DNA of 41,939 nucleotides from an uncultured Lachnospiraceae bacterium (lineage in GTDB: Bacteria > Bacillota > Clostridia > Lachnospirales > Lachnospiraceae): contig CAJUAE010000016.1 in NCBI GenBank assembly GCA_910583965.1, positions 1 to 41,939 of the forward strand. Direction: 5' to 3'. The position numbers and the translations under genes were made by a program. Of this stretch, positions 8,817 through 18,082 are shown piece by piece. The notes beneath the pieces are model-generated. The model ran no database searches. It was not told the origin of the DNA and was given only the letters and a program-made list of their open reading frames with translations. Position 1 is the first letter of the stretch. Each line of letters starts with the position of its first letter.

Positions 8817-10118
8817 TTAATTCACAGTTGCACCCTTACTCTGATAAGGGTCATGTTCTCGCGTGGCATGTTCCCGATAGAGTTTGGGCGTGACACCAGT
8901 GCGTTTCTTAAATAGGCGACTAAAATAGTAAATGTCTGGAATACCGCACTGTTGTGCGATAAGTTTCATAGGAAGTTCTGTTACAATCAGAAGTTTTTTG
9001 GCCTGTTCGATGCGCTGATGGTTCACAAAATCTGTCAGTGGAATGCCAACTTCTTTTTTGAATAAAGTGGACAGATAACTGGCATTGATATTTAGCCAGT
9101 CAGACATTGCTTTCAGACTCAAATCAGCCGTCAGATCAGAATTGATATATGTAATGATTTTCTGTGTTAGCAACGAGTAATCTTTAAGTGTATGTTTGCG
9201 GATAAGCCGACAGTAATTGAGCACAATGCGAGACCAGATAGAGTGAAACTGTTCTTTACTTGTAACTTGTTCAATAAGTTGGACATGCTGGTTGGAACAA
9301 AGGTCGATATGAATCGGGTGGACACCAGCTTCTTCTGCTTTCTTGCGGATGAGTGTGTTAAAAGCAATTGTATAGTCTTTATAGTCTCGCAATTCGTCGG
9401 ACATGCGATGAGGCAATGCTAATGAGGATAATTTGGATACAAGTGCCATAGATTTCGCTTCATTGCCTAGGAAAACAGCTTCTAACATTTGTGCTTCCAA
9501 GGCATAACGCATCTCAATCATTTCAATATTCATCATAGAATTTCCTGCACTTTGATATTGATGGGCGTAGGATTCATACCATTTATCCATATCATTTAAA
9601 TCTCGATAAATTGTTTCATACTGATTTTCTCCAAATAAAAAATTCCCCAATGTCAGAAAGAGACTGTAGTAAAGTGCTGGGGCAGAAAAAGAAGCCAGAC
9701 GTAGATAATATCCTTGTAAAACGGGATACAAATCCTGTGGAAGTTGCAATCTTGTTACAATTTCATTCAGGCGAGAGGAACGCATTTCTTCAAAAAGAAC
9801 TGGACCACACATCATCAATTTATCACTGTCAGGTAGACGTAAAATGCTATAATAACACTGAAAAGTGTCTTTTAGATGACAGATAGTTTTATCTTTTAGC
9901 GTATTTAAAAATGAAAGGACTGCATCTGGTTTGTAGTCATGCAGAATCGTGGCGCGCAGTCCATAATCCATCTGTGTAAGGTTTTCACAGGAGGGCGAGA
10001 TAAATTGAACTGGAATACGATTGTTTTCCAATAAGCTTTGTGCAAAGGATAATAATGTTTTTTGAGACAGTTGGAGTTCTGATAAGTCTTTTTTTGATAA
10101 AGTGTTTTGCATATGCAT
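8817..10118 (-). CDS. AraC-family transcriptional regulator
   Basis: A 433-residue regulator with a long N-terminal region (1-325) of no clear domain and a C-terminal AraC double helix-turn-helix (about 330-425). In the DNA-binding part the first helix-turn-helix has LKAMSDWLNINASYLSTLFK and the second IAQQCGIPDIYYFSRLFKK followed by GVTPKLYR, both textbook. The N-terminal region is typical of Lachnospiraceae regulators next to glycosidase genes and probably binds a sugar. Two close ATGs (10118 and 10112) are possible starts and the ribosome site is weak. It is divergent from the GH2-uxuB operon across a 405-bp region, so it is most likely the activator of that operon. The ligand would be inferred to be a glycan-derived uronide or similar. 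Confidence 0.88.
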   Translation of the reverse strand: MHMQNTLSKKDLSELQLSQKTLLSFAQSLLENNRIPVQFISPSCENLTQMDYGLRATILHDYKPDAVLSFLNTLKDKTICHLKDTFQCYYSILRLPDSDKLMMCGPVLFEEMRSSRLNEIVTRLQLPQDLYPVLQGYYLRLASFSAPALYYSLFLTLGNFLFGENQYETIYRDLNDMDKWYESYAHQYQSAGNSMMNIEMIEMRYALEAQMLEAVFLGNEAKSMALVSKLSSLALPHRMSDELRDYKDYTIAFNTLIRKKAEEAGVHPIHIDLCSNQHVQLIEQVTSKEQFHSIWSRIVLNYCRLIRKHTLKDYSLLTQKIITYINSDLTADLSLKAMSDWLNINASYLSTLFKKEVGIPLTDFVNHQRIEQAKKLLIVTELPMKLIAQQCGIPDIYYFSRLFKKRTGVTPKLYREHATREHDPYQSKGATVN

Positions 10119-10523
10119 CTACTCTTTTCTTAACTTCAGTTTACGCAGGGAAAATAGTGTCTTATTTTATACAAGAAATTTAGATATTTTTTATTTATTT
10201 TTGCACATTTTTTAGATAAAAGCAACACAATATAATAATAATGCAAAAAAATCAAAAAATCGTATCTCGTCAAAGCAAATAAATAAAAATATGATATAAG
10301 TATACAAAAATAACAAAAAGTGTGTGAAAACACAAAGAAAATTGTATAAGTTAACATATATACAATCGGGCAATCATATAATGTATTGGCAACTTTATCT
10401 ATATTAAAAAACTAATATATTTTTTAAAAATACAAATTTACAATCTGTGAACAGAAAAGGTCAATTGGATAGAGAAAATACAGAATATAAGAATTGCCGG
10501 ATAAATTGAAAGGAGGACTTTAC
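10119..10523. promoter_or_regulatory. AT-rich divergent control region between araC-type gene and GH2 operon
   Basis: A very AT-rich 405-bp intergenic stretch with no coding capacity. A perfect TATAAT at 10377-10382 faces the GH2 gene but has no good -35 at 16-18 nt (TTAACA at 10351-10356 is 20 nt away). That would fit a promoter needing the adjacent AraC activator. The operator sites cannot be defined by eye. A perfect AAAGGAGG ribosome site stands at 10509-10516. Confidence 0.4.
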
Positions 10524-12791
10524 ATGAGAACAATTACCAACCTGAACAAAAGCTGGAGGTTTATCAAGAAAAATGTAGGACTTCCAGACAAGCTTCCAAC
10601 TGACTGGGGAGAGGTAGACTTACCACACACATGGAATGCGGTGGATGGTCATGACGGGAATGGTAGTTATGACAGGGGATGTTATTGGTATGCACAAACA
10701 TTCCAGACACCCAAACAGCCACTTGCAGGTGGGCGTGTTTTTGTGGATATTCCAGCGGCAGGACAGCAAGCAACGGTGTACGTAAATGGAAAGGAAATTT
10801 GCTACCATGAAGGTGGTTATTCCACATTTCGTGCAGATATTACAGATGCATGTGTTGACAATGGTGAGAATCTTTTGGTGATTGCATGTAGTAATGAAAA
10901 TAAGAGTAGTGTGTATCCGCAGTCCGCAGATTTTACATTCTATGGTGGTCTTTATCGCGGTTTGAATCTTATTAGTGTTCCAGAGACGCATTTTGAATTG
11001 ATGTATTGGGGCAGTAATGGGTTGAAAGTTACGGCAACACCGACTCAATGTGGCGGTGCAGAATTTGCATTGGAATCTTGGGTAGTAAATGCAGATGAAA
11101 ATTTTACTGTATTGTATAGCATTTGTGATGCGGATGGTAAAGAAGTAGGATACAGTGTACGTCCAGCGGATAACACAGCAGTAAAGATTTTTGTGCCAGA
11201 TGTGACACTGTGGGATTGCGACAATCCATATTTGTACACTGTCACAGCAGTTCTTCAAAGACGAAACGAAGCATATGATACAGTCTCTGCACGTGTAGGT
11301 GTGAGAAGTTTTTCATGTGATCCAGATAAAGGATTTATACTGAATGGAGTGCCAACGCCTCTGCGTGGTGTTAGCCGTCATCAAGACCAGCTCTATAAGG
11401 GTAATGCACTAACCAGAGAAGAACATTTTCAAGATGCGAAAATTATTAAGGAACTTGGTGCGAATACAATTCGCCTTGCGCATTATCAGCACTCACAGGA
11501 TTTTTATGACGCGTGTGACGAACTTGGATTTATTGTGTGGGCTGAGATTCCATTTATCAGCGTAATGAATCCCGATCCGGCAGCACATCAGAACTGTATT
11601 ACGCAGATGAAGGAATTAATTTTACAAAATTATAACCATACGAGTATTTGTTTCTGGGGTGTTTCCAATGAGATTTTAATCGGTGGTATTTCTGAGCAGT
11701 TAGTGGAAAACCACAAGGAATTAAATGCGTTGTGCAAGGAGTTAGATCCAACGCGTCTGACCACGATTGCACATGTTTCTATGACGCCGGTTGACAGCCC
11801 TGTTCACAATATTACAGATGTGGAAAGTTACAATCACTACTTTGGTTGGTATGGCGGAAAGATGGAGGACAATGGTCCGTGGCTTGATAATTTCCACGAG
11901 GCACATCCAGAAATTTGTCTTGGTCTCTCGGAGTATGGTTGCGAGGGTATTATTACTTATCATGGACCGAATTCGGCATGTAAAGATTACAGTGAGGAAT
12001 ATCAGGCGTTGTACCATGAACATATGGCAAAAGTACTCGACGAGCGTCCGTGGATATGGTCAAGCCATGTGTGGAATATGTTTGATTTTGGATGTGCGGC
12101 CAGAAATGAGGGCGGTGTGGCAGGACGTAACAACAAAGGTTTGGTTACAATGGATCGCTGCACAAAGAAGGATAGTTATTATATTTATAAGGCATACTGG
12201 AATAAGGAGCCAATGATTCATCTGTGTGGAAAGCGTTATGCACAGCGCGCAGGGGAAACAACAGAAATTCGTGTGTACTCAAATCAGCCAACTGTTTCTC
12301 TGTTTGTCAACGGGGAACTTGCACAGGTTATGACAGCACAGAAAGTGTTTGTATTTACAGTTGCGCTGAAAGAGGGATTCAACAGTATCTTAGCACAGGC
12401 AGGTAGCTGTAAGGATAGTATGACATTGGAGAAAGTGGAGAAAGAGCCAGACATCTATGTTCTTCCTGAAGTAAACGAAAGAGCAGAGGGTGTGGCAAAC
12501 TGGTTTAAACTTGCGGGCGATTTGGATCTCAAGGCACCGATGGAATTTCCAGAGGGCAAGTACAATGTCAAATATAAAATGGAAGAAATTGCAAAATGTC
12601 CAGAGGCAATGGAGATTGTGGCAAAGGCTGTTAAACTTGCAACAAATTTTGATGTACGTCCAGGTGTTGGTATGTGGGATATGATGAAGTCTATGGCGCC
12701 AGAAGGCATGGTAAACATGGCTGGCAATATGTTGCCAGAAGGATTTTTGGAGAGCTTAAATGCACAGTTGATTAAGATTGATAAAGTTTGA
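10524..12791 (+). CDS. Glycoside hydrolase family 2 (beta-glucuronidase or beta-galactosidase type)
   Basis: A 755-residue cytoplasmic GH2 retaining beta-glycosidase. The order is a jelly-roll sugar-binding domain (about 1-175, with DLPHTWNAVDG), an immunoglobulin-like domain (about 176-275), a TIM barrel (about 280-570) and a C-terminal extension of about 150 residues. The acid/base is Glu383 in GVSNEI and the nucleophile Glu470 in LSEYG. Residues 536-538 (NNK) line up with the N-x-K pair of glucuronidases that contacts the uronic carboxylate, but many GH2 galactosidases also carry N-x-KG there. Mannonate dehydratase and mannonate oxidoreductase in the same operon favour a beta-glucuronide substrate. 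It is the first gene of the operon, with AGGAGG eight nt before the ATG. The family is certain; the substrate is moderately supported. Confidence 0.88.
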   Translation: MRTITNLNKSWRFIKKNVGLPDKLPTDWGEVDLPHTWNAVDGHDGNGSYDRGCYWYAQTFQTPKQPLAGGRVFVDIPAAGQQATVYVNGKEICYHEGGYSTFRADITDACVDNGENLLVIACSNENKSSVYPQSADFTFYGGLYRGLNLISVPETHFELMYWGSNGLKVTATPTQCGGAEFALESWVVNADENFTVLYSICDADGKEVGYSVRPADNTAVKIFVPDVTLWDCDNPYLYTVTAVLQRRNEAYDTVSARVGVRSFSCDPDKGFILNGVPTPLRGVSRHQDQLYKGNALTREEHFQDAKIIKELGANTIRLAHYQHSQDFYDACDELGFIVWAEIPFISVMNPDPAAHQNCITQMKELILQNYNHTSICFWGVSNEILIGGISEQLVENHKELNALCKELDPTRLTTIAHVSMTPVDSPVHNITDVESYNHYFGWYGGKMEDNGPWLDNFHEAHPEICLGLSEYGCEGIITYHGPNSACKDYSEEYQALYHEHMAKVLDERPWIWSSHVWNMFDFGCAARNEGGVAGRNNKGLVTMDRCTKKDSYYIYKAYWNKEPMIHLCGKRYAQRAGETTEIRVYSNQPTVSLFVNGELAQVMTAQKVFVFTVALKEGFNSILAQAGSCKDSMTLEKVEKEPDIYVLPEVNERAEGVANWFKLAGDLDLKAPMEFPEGKYNVKYKMEEIAKCPEAMEIVAKAVKLATNFDVRPGVGMWDMMKSMAPEGMVNMAGNMLPEGFLESLNAQLIKIDKV

Positions 12792-12830
12792 TAACAAAAA
12801 GATAGCAGTAAATCCGAGAGGAGGATTTTT

Positions 12831-14222
12831 ATGGCAAAAAGTACAAGTACTACAGCGCCTCCATTTGGCATGAGGGACAAATTGGGGTATATGTTTGGAG
12901 ACTTTGGAAATGATTTTACGTTTATTTTATCCTCGAGCTTTATGCTGAAGTTTTATACAGATGTTATGGGAATTGATGCGGCAGTTGTTGGGCTTTTAAT
13001 GATGGCGGCACGATTTATCGATGCATTTACAGATGTGACGATGGGGCAGATTGTCGACCGTTCTAAGCCAACAAAAGATGGTAAATTTAAACCGTGGATT
13101 AAACGTATGTGCGGACCCGTGGCGATTGCTTCGTTTTTAATCTATCAGTCAGGATTTGCAAATATGGCATATGGCTTCAAGGTATTTTGGATGGTTATCA
13201 CCTATATTTTATGGGGTTCTATTTTCTATACTTCCATTAATATTCCATATGGTTCTATGGCTTCAGCAGTCTCTGCAGACCCAAAACACCGCGCAGAACT
13301 CTCCACATGGAGAACGATTGGCGCGACACTTGCAGGGTTGGTAATTGGTGTAGGTACTCCGGTGTTTGCTTATGAGACAGTAAATGGAAACACAGTTCTG
13401 TCTGGTCCTCGTATGACAATTATCGCAGGCGTATTTGGTGTGATGGCGATTATCTGCTATCTACTCTGCTTTAGTCTGGTAAGAGAGCGCGTGGAAGTTC
13501 CTGCAAACAACACGAAATTGAATATTGGAAATCTATTAAAAAGTCTTGTTACAAACCGTTCGTTACTTGGTATTATAGCAGCAGCGATTGCTTTGCTTCT
13601 TGCAATGTTGACAATGCAAGGTATGGCAGGTTATGTGTTCCCAAATTATTATAAGAGCGCATCTGCACAGTCAATGTCTTCTATGACTGGAACAATTGCG
13701 ATGCTTGTAATCTGTGCTCCGCTTGCGTCCAAGCTTTCTGCTAAGTTTGGCAAGAAGGAATTGTCTGTGGTTTCCTGTACAGTGGCTGCAGTTGTGTATC
13801 TGGTATGTCTGATTGTGCATCCACAAAATGCATTTGTATATGTTGGATTTTTTACCGTTGCATATATAGGGCTTGGATTCTTTAATACTGTTATCTGGGC
13901 GATGATTACAGATGTTATTGACGATGCAGAAGTGAAGAATGGTGTGCGCGAAGATGGTACAATCTATTCTGTATATTCTTTTGCTAGAAAGCTAGGGCAG
14001 GCACTTTCCGCAGGACTTACAGGTTCACTGCTGACCATGATTGGATATTCTAATGCAACAGCATTTGATCCAGAAGTGACAGATCGAATTTTTAAGCTCT
14101 CTTGTATTGCACCAATCATTGGCTTTGCACTTGTAGCAGTATTTTTAATTACAATCTATCCATTGAATAAGAAGCGTGTGGAGGAGAATGTTGCTATCCT
14201 TGCACGCAAACACAATAAATGA
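12831..14222 (+). CDS. GPH-family (MelB/UidB-like) sugar:cation symporter
   Basis: A 463-residue transporter with about 12 membrane helices, of the glycoside-pentoside-hexuronide:cation symporter family. The N-terminus has the family pattern DKLGYMFGDFGNDFTF, then KFYTDVMGIDAAVVG, and the first cytoplasmic loop contains DAFTDVTMGQIVDRS, including the conserved acidic residues. The last third has the DVIDDAEVKNGVREDGT loop. It starts 39 bp after GH2 with GAGGAGG upstream. It probably brings in the glycoside cleaved by GH2 and GH3; family members include glucuronide carriers, so the context agrees with a uronide. The full-length copy here contrasts with the truncated GPH gene at 22.4 kb. Confidence 0.9.
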   Translation: MAKSTSTTAPPFGMRDKLGYMFGDFGNDFTFILSSSFMLKFYTDVMGIDAAVVGLLMMAARFIDAFTDVTMGQIVDRSKPTKDGKFKPWIKRMCGPVAIASFLIYQSGFANMAYGFKVFWMVITYILWGSIFYTSINIPYGSMASAVSADPKHRAELSTWRTIGATLAGLVIGVGTPVFAYETVNGNTVLSGPRMTIIAGVFGVMAIICYLLCFSLVRERVEVPANNTKLNIGNLLKSLVTNRSLLGIIAAAIALLLAMLTMQGMAGYVFPNYYKSASAQSMSSMTGTIAMLVICAPLASKLSAKFGKKELSVVSCTVAAVVYLVCLIVHPQNAFVYVGFFTVAYIGLGFFNTVIWAMITDVIDDAEVKNGVREDGTIYSVYSFARKLGQALSAGLTGSLLTMIGYSNATAFDPEVTDRIFKLSCIAPIIGFALVAVFLITIYPLNKKRVEENVAILARKHNK

Positions 14223-14287
14223 TAGTAGTGATAAATTTTTGCAACTGTTTTAAAAGAAACGAAAAGAAAACAAAAAGGGGGCAGACG

Positions 14288-15139
14288 ATGGCAAATCAAT
14301 TTTTGACTTATACAAAAAGAAGTGATTTTCTGGTCTGTGTGGACAGTGATGGCTGTGCCATGGATACAATGGATATCAAGCATATTCGCTGTTTTGGACC
14401 TTGCATGGTTGCAGAGTGGGGGCTAGAGGAGTGGCGTGATGCAATCTTAGCACGTTGGAATGAGATTAATTTGTATACAATGACGCGTGGTGTCAATCGT
14501 TTTAAGGGACTTGTGAAAGCACTTGATGAAATACGAGAAAAGTACTGCGAGATTGAAGAACTTGATGCGTTGGAACGATGGGTCAATGAGACATCGGAGT
14601 TATCTAATGTTGCATTGGAGCAGGAAATTGCCAGAAATGACAATATTTGTCTGCGCAAGGCATTGGCTTGGAGTAACTCTGTAAATCAATCGATAGATAG
14701 ACTGCCGGAAGAAGACAAGCGTCCTTTTCCGGGAGTTCTAGAAGCGTTAAAAAGGGCATATCGCGACGCGGATATTGCCATTGTGTCCAGTGCGAATCTG
14801 AGTGCAGTATTAGATGAGTGGGATTTTTATGGACTGCTAGAATATACAGATGTGGTGTTGGCACAAGATTCTGGAAGCAAGGCATTTTGCATCAGCGAGT
14901 TGATGAAACGAGGATATGCTCCAGACCATGTGTTAATGTGTGGTGATGCGCCAGGAGATTTGGATGCGGCAGAAAAAAATGGCGTATTTTACTATCCAAT
15001 TTTGGTGCGAAATGAAGCGCATAGTTGGGACGAATTTGTTAGAGAAGGGATTGTACATTTCCTAAATGGCACTTATGGAGATGGCTATCAGCAGCAGAAA
15101 AAAGATCAATTTTTGAAAAATCTTGGAAGTAAAGAATAA
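14288..15139 (+). CDS. HAD-superfamily hydrolase
   Basis: A 283-residue haloacid dehalogenase-type phosphohydrolase. The ATG at 14288 is preceded by AAGGGGGCAGACG; an upstream in-frame ATG at 14219 has no site and overlaps the previous gene. Motif I is VCVDSDGCAMDT (residues 17-28), motif II IVSSAN (about 165), the motif III lysine lies in GSKAF, and motif IV is CGDAPGDLDAA (about 220). An all-alpha cap of about 110 residues lies between motifs I and II. The substrate is unknown. Its place between a symporter and a GH3 suggests removal of phosphate from a sugar or dead-end sugar phosphate made in this pathway, which is inference. Confidence 0.8.
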   Translation: MANQFLTYTKRSDFLVCVDSDGCAMDTMDIKHIRCFGPCMVAEWGLEEWRDAILARWNEINLYTMTRGVNRFKGLVKALDEIREKYCEIEELDALERWVNETSELSNVALEQEIARNDNICLRKALAWSNSVNQSIDRLPEEDKRPFPGVLEALKRAYRDADIAIVSSANLSAVLDEWDFYGLLEYTDVVLAQDSGSKAFCISELMKRGYAPDHVLMCGDAPGDLDAAEKNGVFYYPILVRNEAHSWDEFVREGIVHFLNGTYGDGYQQQKKDQFLKNLGSKE

Positions 15140-15160
15140 GTGGAAAAAAGAGGTGACAGA

Positions 15161-16933
15161 ATGGTAGATATCAAAGCAAAGCCTTTTAACTTGTCAGATG
15201 AGGATTGTAAGTGGGTAGAGGATACTATCGCAAGTATGGATGTCGACGAGAAAATAGGACAATTGTTTTTTAATATGGGGTCTTCGCGCACAGAGGACTA
15301 TTTGAAAATGACTGTGAACGATTACCATATTGGCGGAATCCGATACAATCCAGGTACAGCAGACGAGATTTACGAGCAAAATCGTATTTTACAGGAGAAC
15401 AGTAAGATTCCATTGATTATTGCCTGTAACACAGAGAATGGTGGAAATGGCGCCTGCACAGATGGTACAATGATTGGAGGCCAAACCAAAATTGGTGCGA
15501 CTAGAAATGTTGACTATGCATATCAACTAGGTTATATGGCAAATAAGGAAGCTGCTGCAATTGGCTGTAATTTGTCTTTTGCGCCAGTTAGTGATATTAT
15601 GTATAACTGGGAGAATCCAGTTATTGGACTACGCACCTACGGCAATGATCCACAGCGAGTGGCTGAGATGGCAAAGGCGTATATGGAAGGTGCACATGCC
15701 AATCCAGGTTTTTGTTGTGCGGCAAAACATTTCCCTGGCGATGGATTAGATTTCCGCGATCAGCATGTGGCAAACAGTGTCAACGACATGAGCTGTGAGG
15801 AGTGGGATAAAACCTTTGGAATGGTTTACAAGACATTAATTGACAATGGGCTTGAGGCAATTATGGCAGGACACATTATGCAGCCTGCATATGCGCGCCA
15901 TTTCAACCCAGATATCACAGATGACGAGATGATGCCTGCGACACTTTCGTCAGAACTGATTGATGGACTGTTGCGCAAAAAACTTGGATTTAACGGTATG
16001 GTTTTGACAGATGCGTCTCATATGGTAGGATTGACTTGTCGTATGAAACGCAGTGATGTACTTCCTGCTGCAATTGCTGCCGGAGTGGATATGTTTTTGT
16101 TCTTCAATGAGATGGACGAAGATTTTGCAAGCATGAAGCAGGGGTATTTGGATGGACGCATCACTGAGGAGCGTCTGAATGATGCGTTGCATCGTATCCT
16201 CGCGCTCAAAGCACACATGGGACTGCACAAAAAAGCAAAGAATGAGTTGATGCCGCCGCGGGATCAGGTGCATGAGATTGTCGGTTGTAAAGCGCATGTT
16301 GCGATGCAGAAAGAGATTTCTGACAAGTCTATCACACTTGTAAAATATAAGGATAAAGATGTTCTACCAGTTACACCAGAGCGCTATAAACGGATTATGA
16401 TTGTCTATGTAAAGGGTCTGTCTGCTCCGGGGCTTGGCGCGTTATTTGGAGCAAAGAAATCCGCAGCAGAAGTGTTGCGAGACAAGTTGGTGGACAAGGG
16501 ATTTGATGCGTTTATTTACGAGAGTCCTATCGAAAAAATGCAAAAACAGATTCAGGCAGGTGAAAAACCAGATATTAATATGTATTTTGCAGGGAAAACA
16601 CCAATTAAGGAGTTCCGTGAGAATCAGGATTTAATTATTACTTTGGTGGATATTCCAGGTGGATTTCAACCAGTTGCGCGTCCTGCGTTTGGCATGACAA
16701 AAGGTGGTGGAGAGATTCCATGGTATGTGTTTGAACTTCCGGTTGTGGTGGTTGGTGTACAACATCCATTTGTGCTCGCTGATATTCCGCAGGCGCGCAC
16801 TTATATTAATACCTATGATAGCAATGAGTCTACGCTGGATGCATTAATTGCAAAGTTGATGACAGGTGAAGAAGCATTTACCGGCAAAGACCCAGTGGAT
16901 TCTTTCTGTGGCATTTTTGATACAAGAATATAA
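15161..16933 (+). CDS. Glycoside hydrolase family 3 (NagZ/beta-glycosidase type)
   Basis: A 590-residue GH3 enzyme with no signal peptide. The start is the ATG at 15161 behind AGAGGTGAC; the GTG at 15140 is ignored. The barrel domain holds KHFPGDG (Lys189-His190 onwards) followed by RDQH, and the nucleophile Asp284 in MVLTDASHM. A C-terminal alpha/beta domain (about 390-580) follows. KHFPG plus a nearby D-x-H resembles the NagZ-type branch that uses an Asp-His dyad, rather than classical beta-glucosidases. The enzyme could release N-acetylhexosamine or another beta-sugar from the imported glycan. It sits 21 bp after the HAD gene and 18 bp before uxuA in one operon. Confidence 0.85.
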   Translation: MVDIKAKPFNLSDEDCKWVEDTIASMDVDEKIGQLFFNMGSSRTEDYLKMTVNDYHIGGIRYNPGTADEIYEQNRILQENSKIPLIIACNTENGGNGACTDGTMIGGQTKIGATRNVDYAYQLGYMANKEAAAIGCNLSFAPVSDIMYNWENPVIGLRTYGNDPQRVAEMAKAYMEGAHANPGFCCAAKHFPGDGLDFRDQHVANSVNDMSCEEWDKTFGMVYKTLIDNGLEAIMAGHIMQPAYARHFNPDITDDEMMPATLSSELIDGLLRKKLGFNGMVLTDASHMVGLTCRMKRSDVLPAAIAAGVDMFLFFNEMDEDFASMKQGYLDGRITEERLNDALHRILALKAHMGLHKKAKNELMPPRDQVHEIVGCKAHVAMQKEISDKSITLVKYKDKDVLPVTPERYKRIMIVYVKGLSAPGLGALFGAKKSAAEVLRDKLVDKGFDAFIYESPIEKMQKQIQAGEKPDINMYFAGKTPIKEFRENQDLIITLVDIPGGFQPVARPAFGMTKGGGEIPWYVFELPVVVVGVQHPFVLADIPQARTYINTYDSNESTLDALIAKLMTGEEAFTGKDPVDSFCGIFDTRI

Positions 16934-16951
16934 AAAATAGGAGGTGTTTTT

Positions 16952-18022
16952 ATGCAGATGACTTTTCGCTGGTATGGCGAGGGCAATGATAGTATCACGC
17001 AAGAGCAGATTAAGCAAATTCCTGGCGTGACGGGTCTTGTGTGGGCATTGCACGACAAGGCAGCAGGTGAAGTGTGGGAAATTGACGAGATTGAGAAGAT
17101 GCGTCATCAGATAGAAGACCATGGATTTAACATGGATGTAGTGGAGAGTGTGAATGTTCATGACGATATTAAGATTGGGCTGCCGACACGCGACCAATAT
17201 ATTGAGAATTATAAACAGACGTTGCGTAATCTTGCAAAGTTTGGTGTTAAAGTAGTAACTTACAATTTTATGCCAATCTTTGACTGGACACGAACCGACC
17301 TATTTCACCCAATGGAGGATGGTTCCACAGCATTATTTTATGAGAAGGCTAAAATTCAAGAGGACTACAAGGAGATGGCAAATTATATCCTTGAAAATCT
17401 TCATGGGTTGACATTCCCTGGTTGGGAGCCAGAGCGCATGGCGAAACTTGACGAGCTTTTTGAAGCATATCGCCCAGTGACAAAGGAAAAACTATGGGAT
17501 AACCTAAAATATTTTCTTGAGGCAATTATGCCAACATGTCATGAGACTGGCATCAAGATGGCGATTCATCAGGATGACCCACCATGGGATATCTTTGGGA
17601 TTCCGCGTTTATTAGTTGATAAAGAAGCAATTGGACGTTTTCTGTCCATGGTAGATGACGAGTACAACTGCTTATGTCTGTGTTCTGGTTCACTTGGTGC
17701 GAATCCGAAAAATGATGTTCCAGATATTATTCGCACTTACTGTGATAGAATTGCATTTGCGCATATCCGCAATGTAAAACATTTTGCAAATGGGGATTTT
17801 ACAGAGGCGTCACATCGTGACTGTGATGGTGATGTGGGCATTCTTGAGATTATGCGTGCTTATCATGACTGTGGTTTCGATGGATATATTCGCCCTGACC
17901 ATGGAAGACATATCTGGGGAGAACAGTGCAGACCAGGTTATGGGTTGTATGACCGCGCGCTGGGTATCATGTATATGTGGGGCTGCTGGGATATGTTAGA
18001 ACGGCTGGATGGAAAACTTTAA
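16952..18022 (+). CDS. uxuA: D-mannonate dehydratase
   Basis: A 356-residue enzyme that dehydrates D-mannonate to 2-keto-3-deoxygluconate in hexuronate catabolism. It is a TIM-barrel, metal-dependent enzyme. The N-terminal sequence (FRWYGEGNDSITQEQIKQIP, then GVTGLVWALHD), the TYNFMPIFDWTRTDL segment near residue 105, AIHQDDPPWDIFG near residue 205 and the C-terminal YIRPDHGRHIWGE are diagnostic, and the length is normal. GGAGG stands 7 nt before the ATG. It is followed after 60 bp by the mannonate oxidoreductase, so two consecutive steps of glucuronate breakdown are encoded together. Glucuronate isomerase and KDG kinase are not in the window. Confidence 0.95.
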   Translation: MQMTFRWYGEGNDSITQEQIKQIPGVTGLVWALHDKAAGEVWEIDEIEKMRHQIEDHGFNMDVVESVNVHDDIKIGLPTRDQYIENYKQTLRNLAKFGVKVVTYNFMPIFDWTRTDLFHPMEDGSTALFYEKAKIQEDYKEMANYILENLHGLTFPGWEPERMAKLDELFEAYRPVTKEKLWDNLKYFLEAIMPTCHETGIKMAIHQDDPPWDIFGIPRLLVDKEAIGRFLSMVDDEYNCLCLCSGSLGANPKNDVPDIIRTYCDRIAFAHIRNVKHFANGDFTEASHRDCDGDVGILEIMRAYHDCGFDGYIRPDHGRHIWGEQCRPGYGLYDRALGIMYMWGCWDMLERLDGKL

Positions 18023-18082
18023 GAGTATTGTATTTAACCAAATGTTAATTGGAAATGAAATTAGGAAGGAAGGGTTGTTCAT

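Noticed and set aside
10620..11258. A 212-residue minus-strand open frame inside the GH2 gene
   Set aside because: It is antisense to the conserved GH2 sugar-binding domains, rich in Cys/Thr/Ile as expected for a shadow frame, and has no ribosome site.
12129..12137. N-x-K motif as proof that the GH2 enzyme is a beta-glucuronidase
   Set aside because: The same N-x-KG pattern is common in GH2 beta-galactosidases; operon context is the stronger argument, so the substrate is left open.
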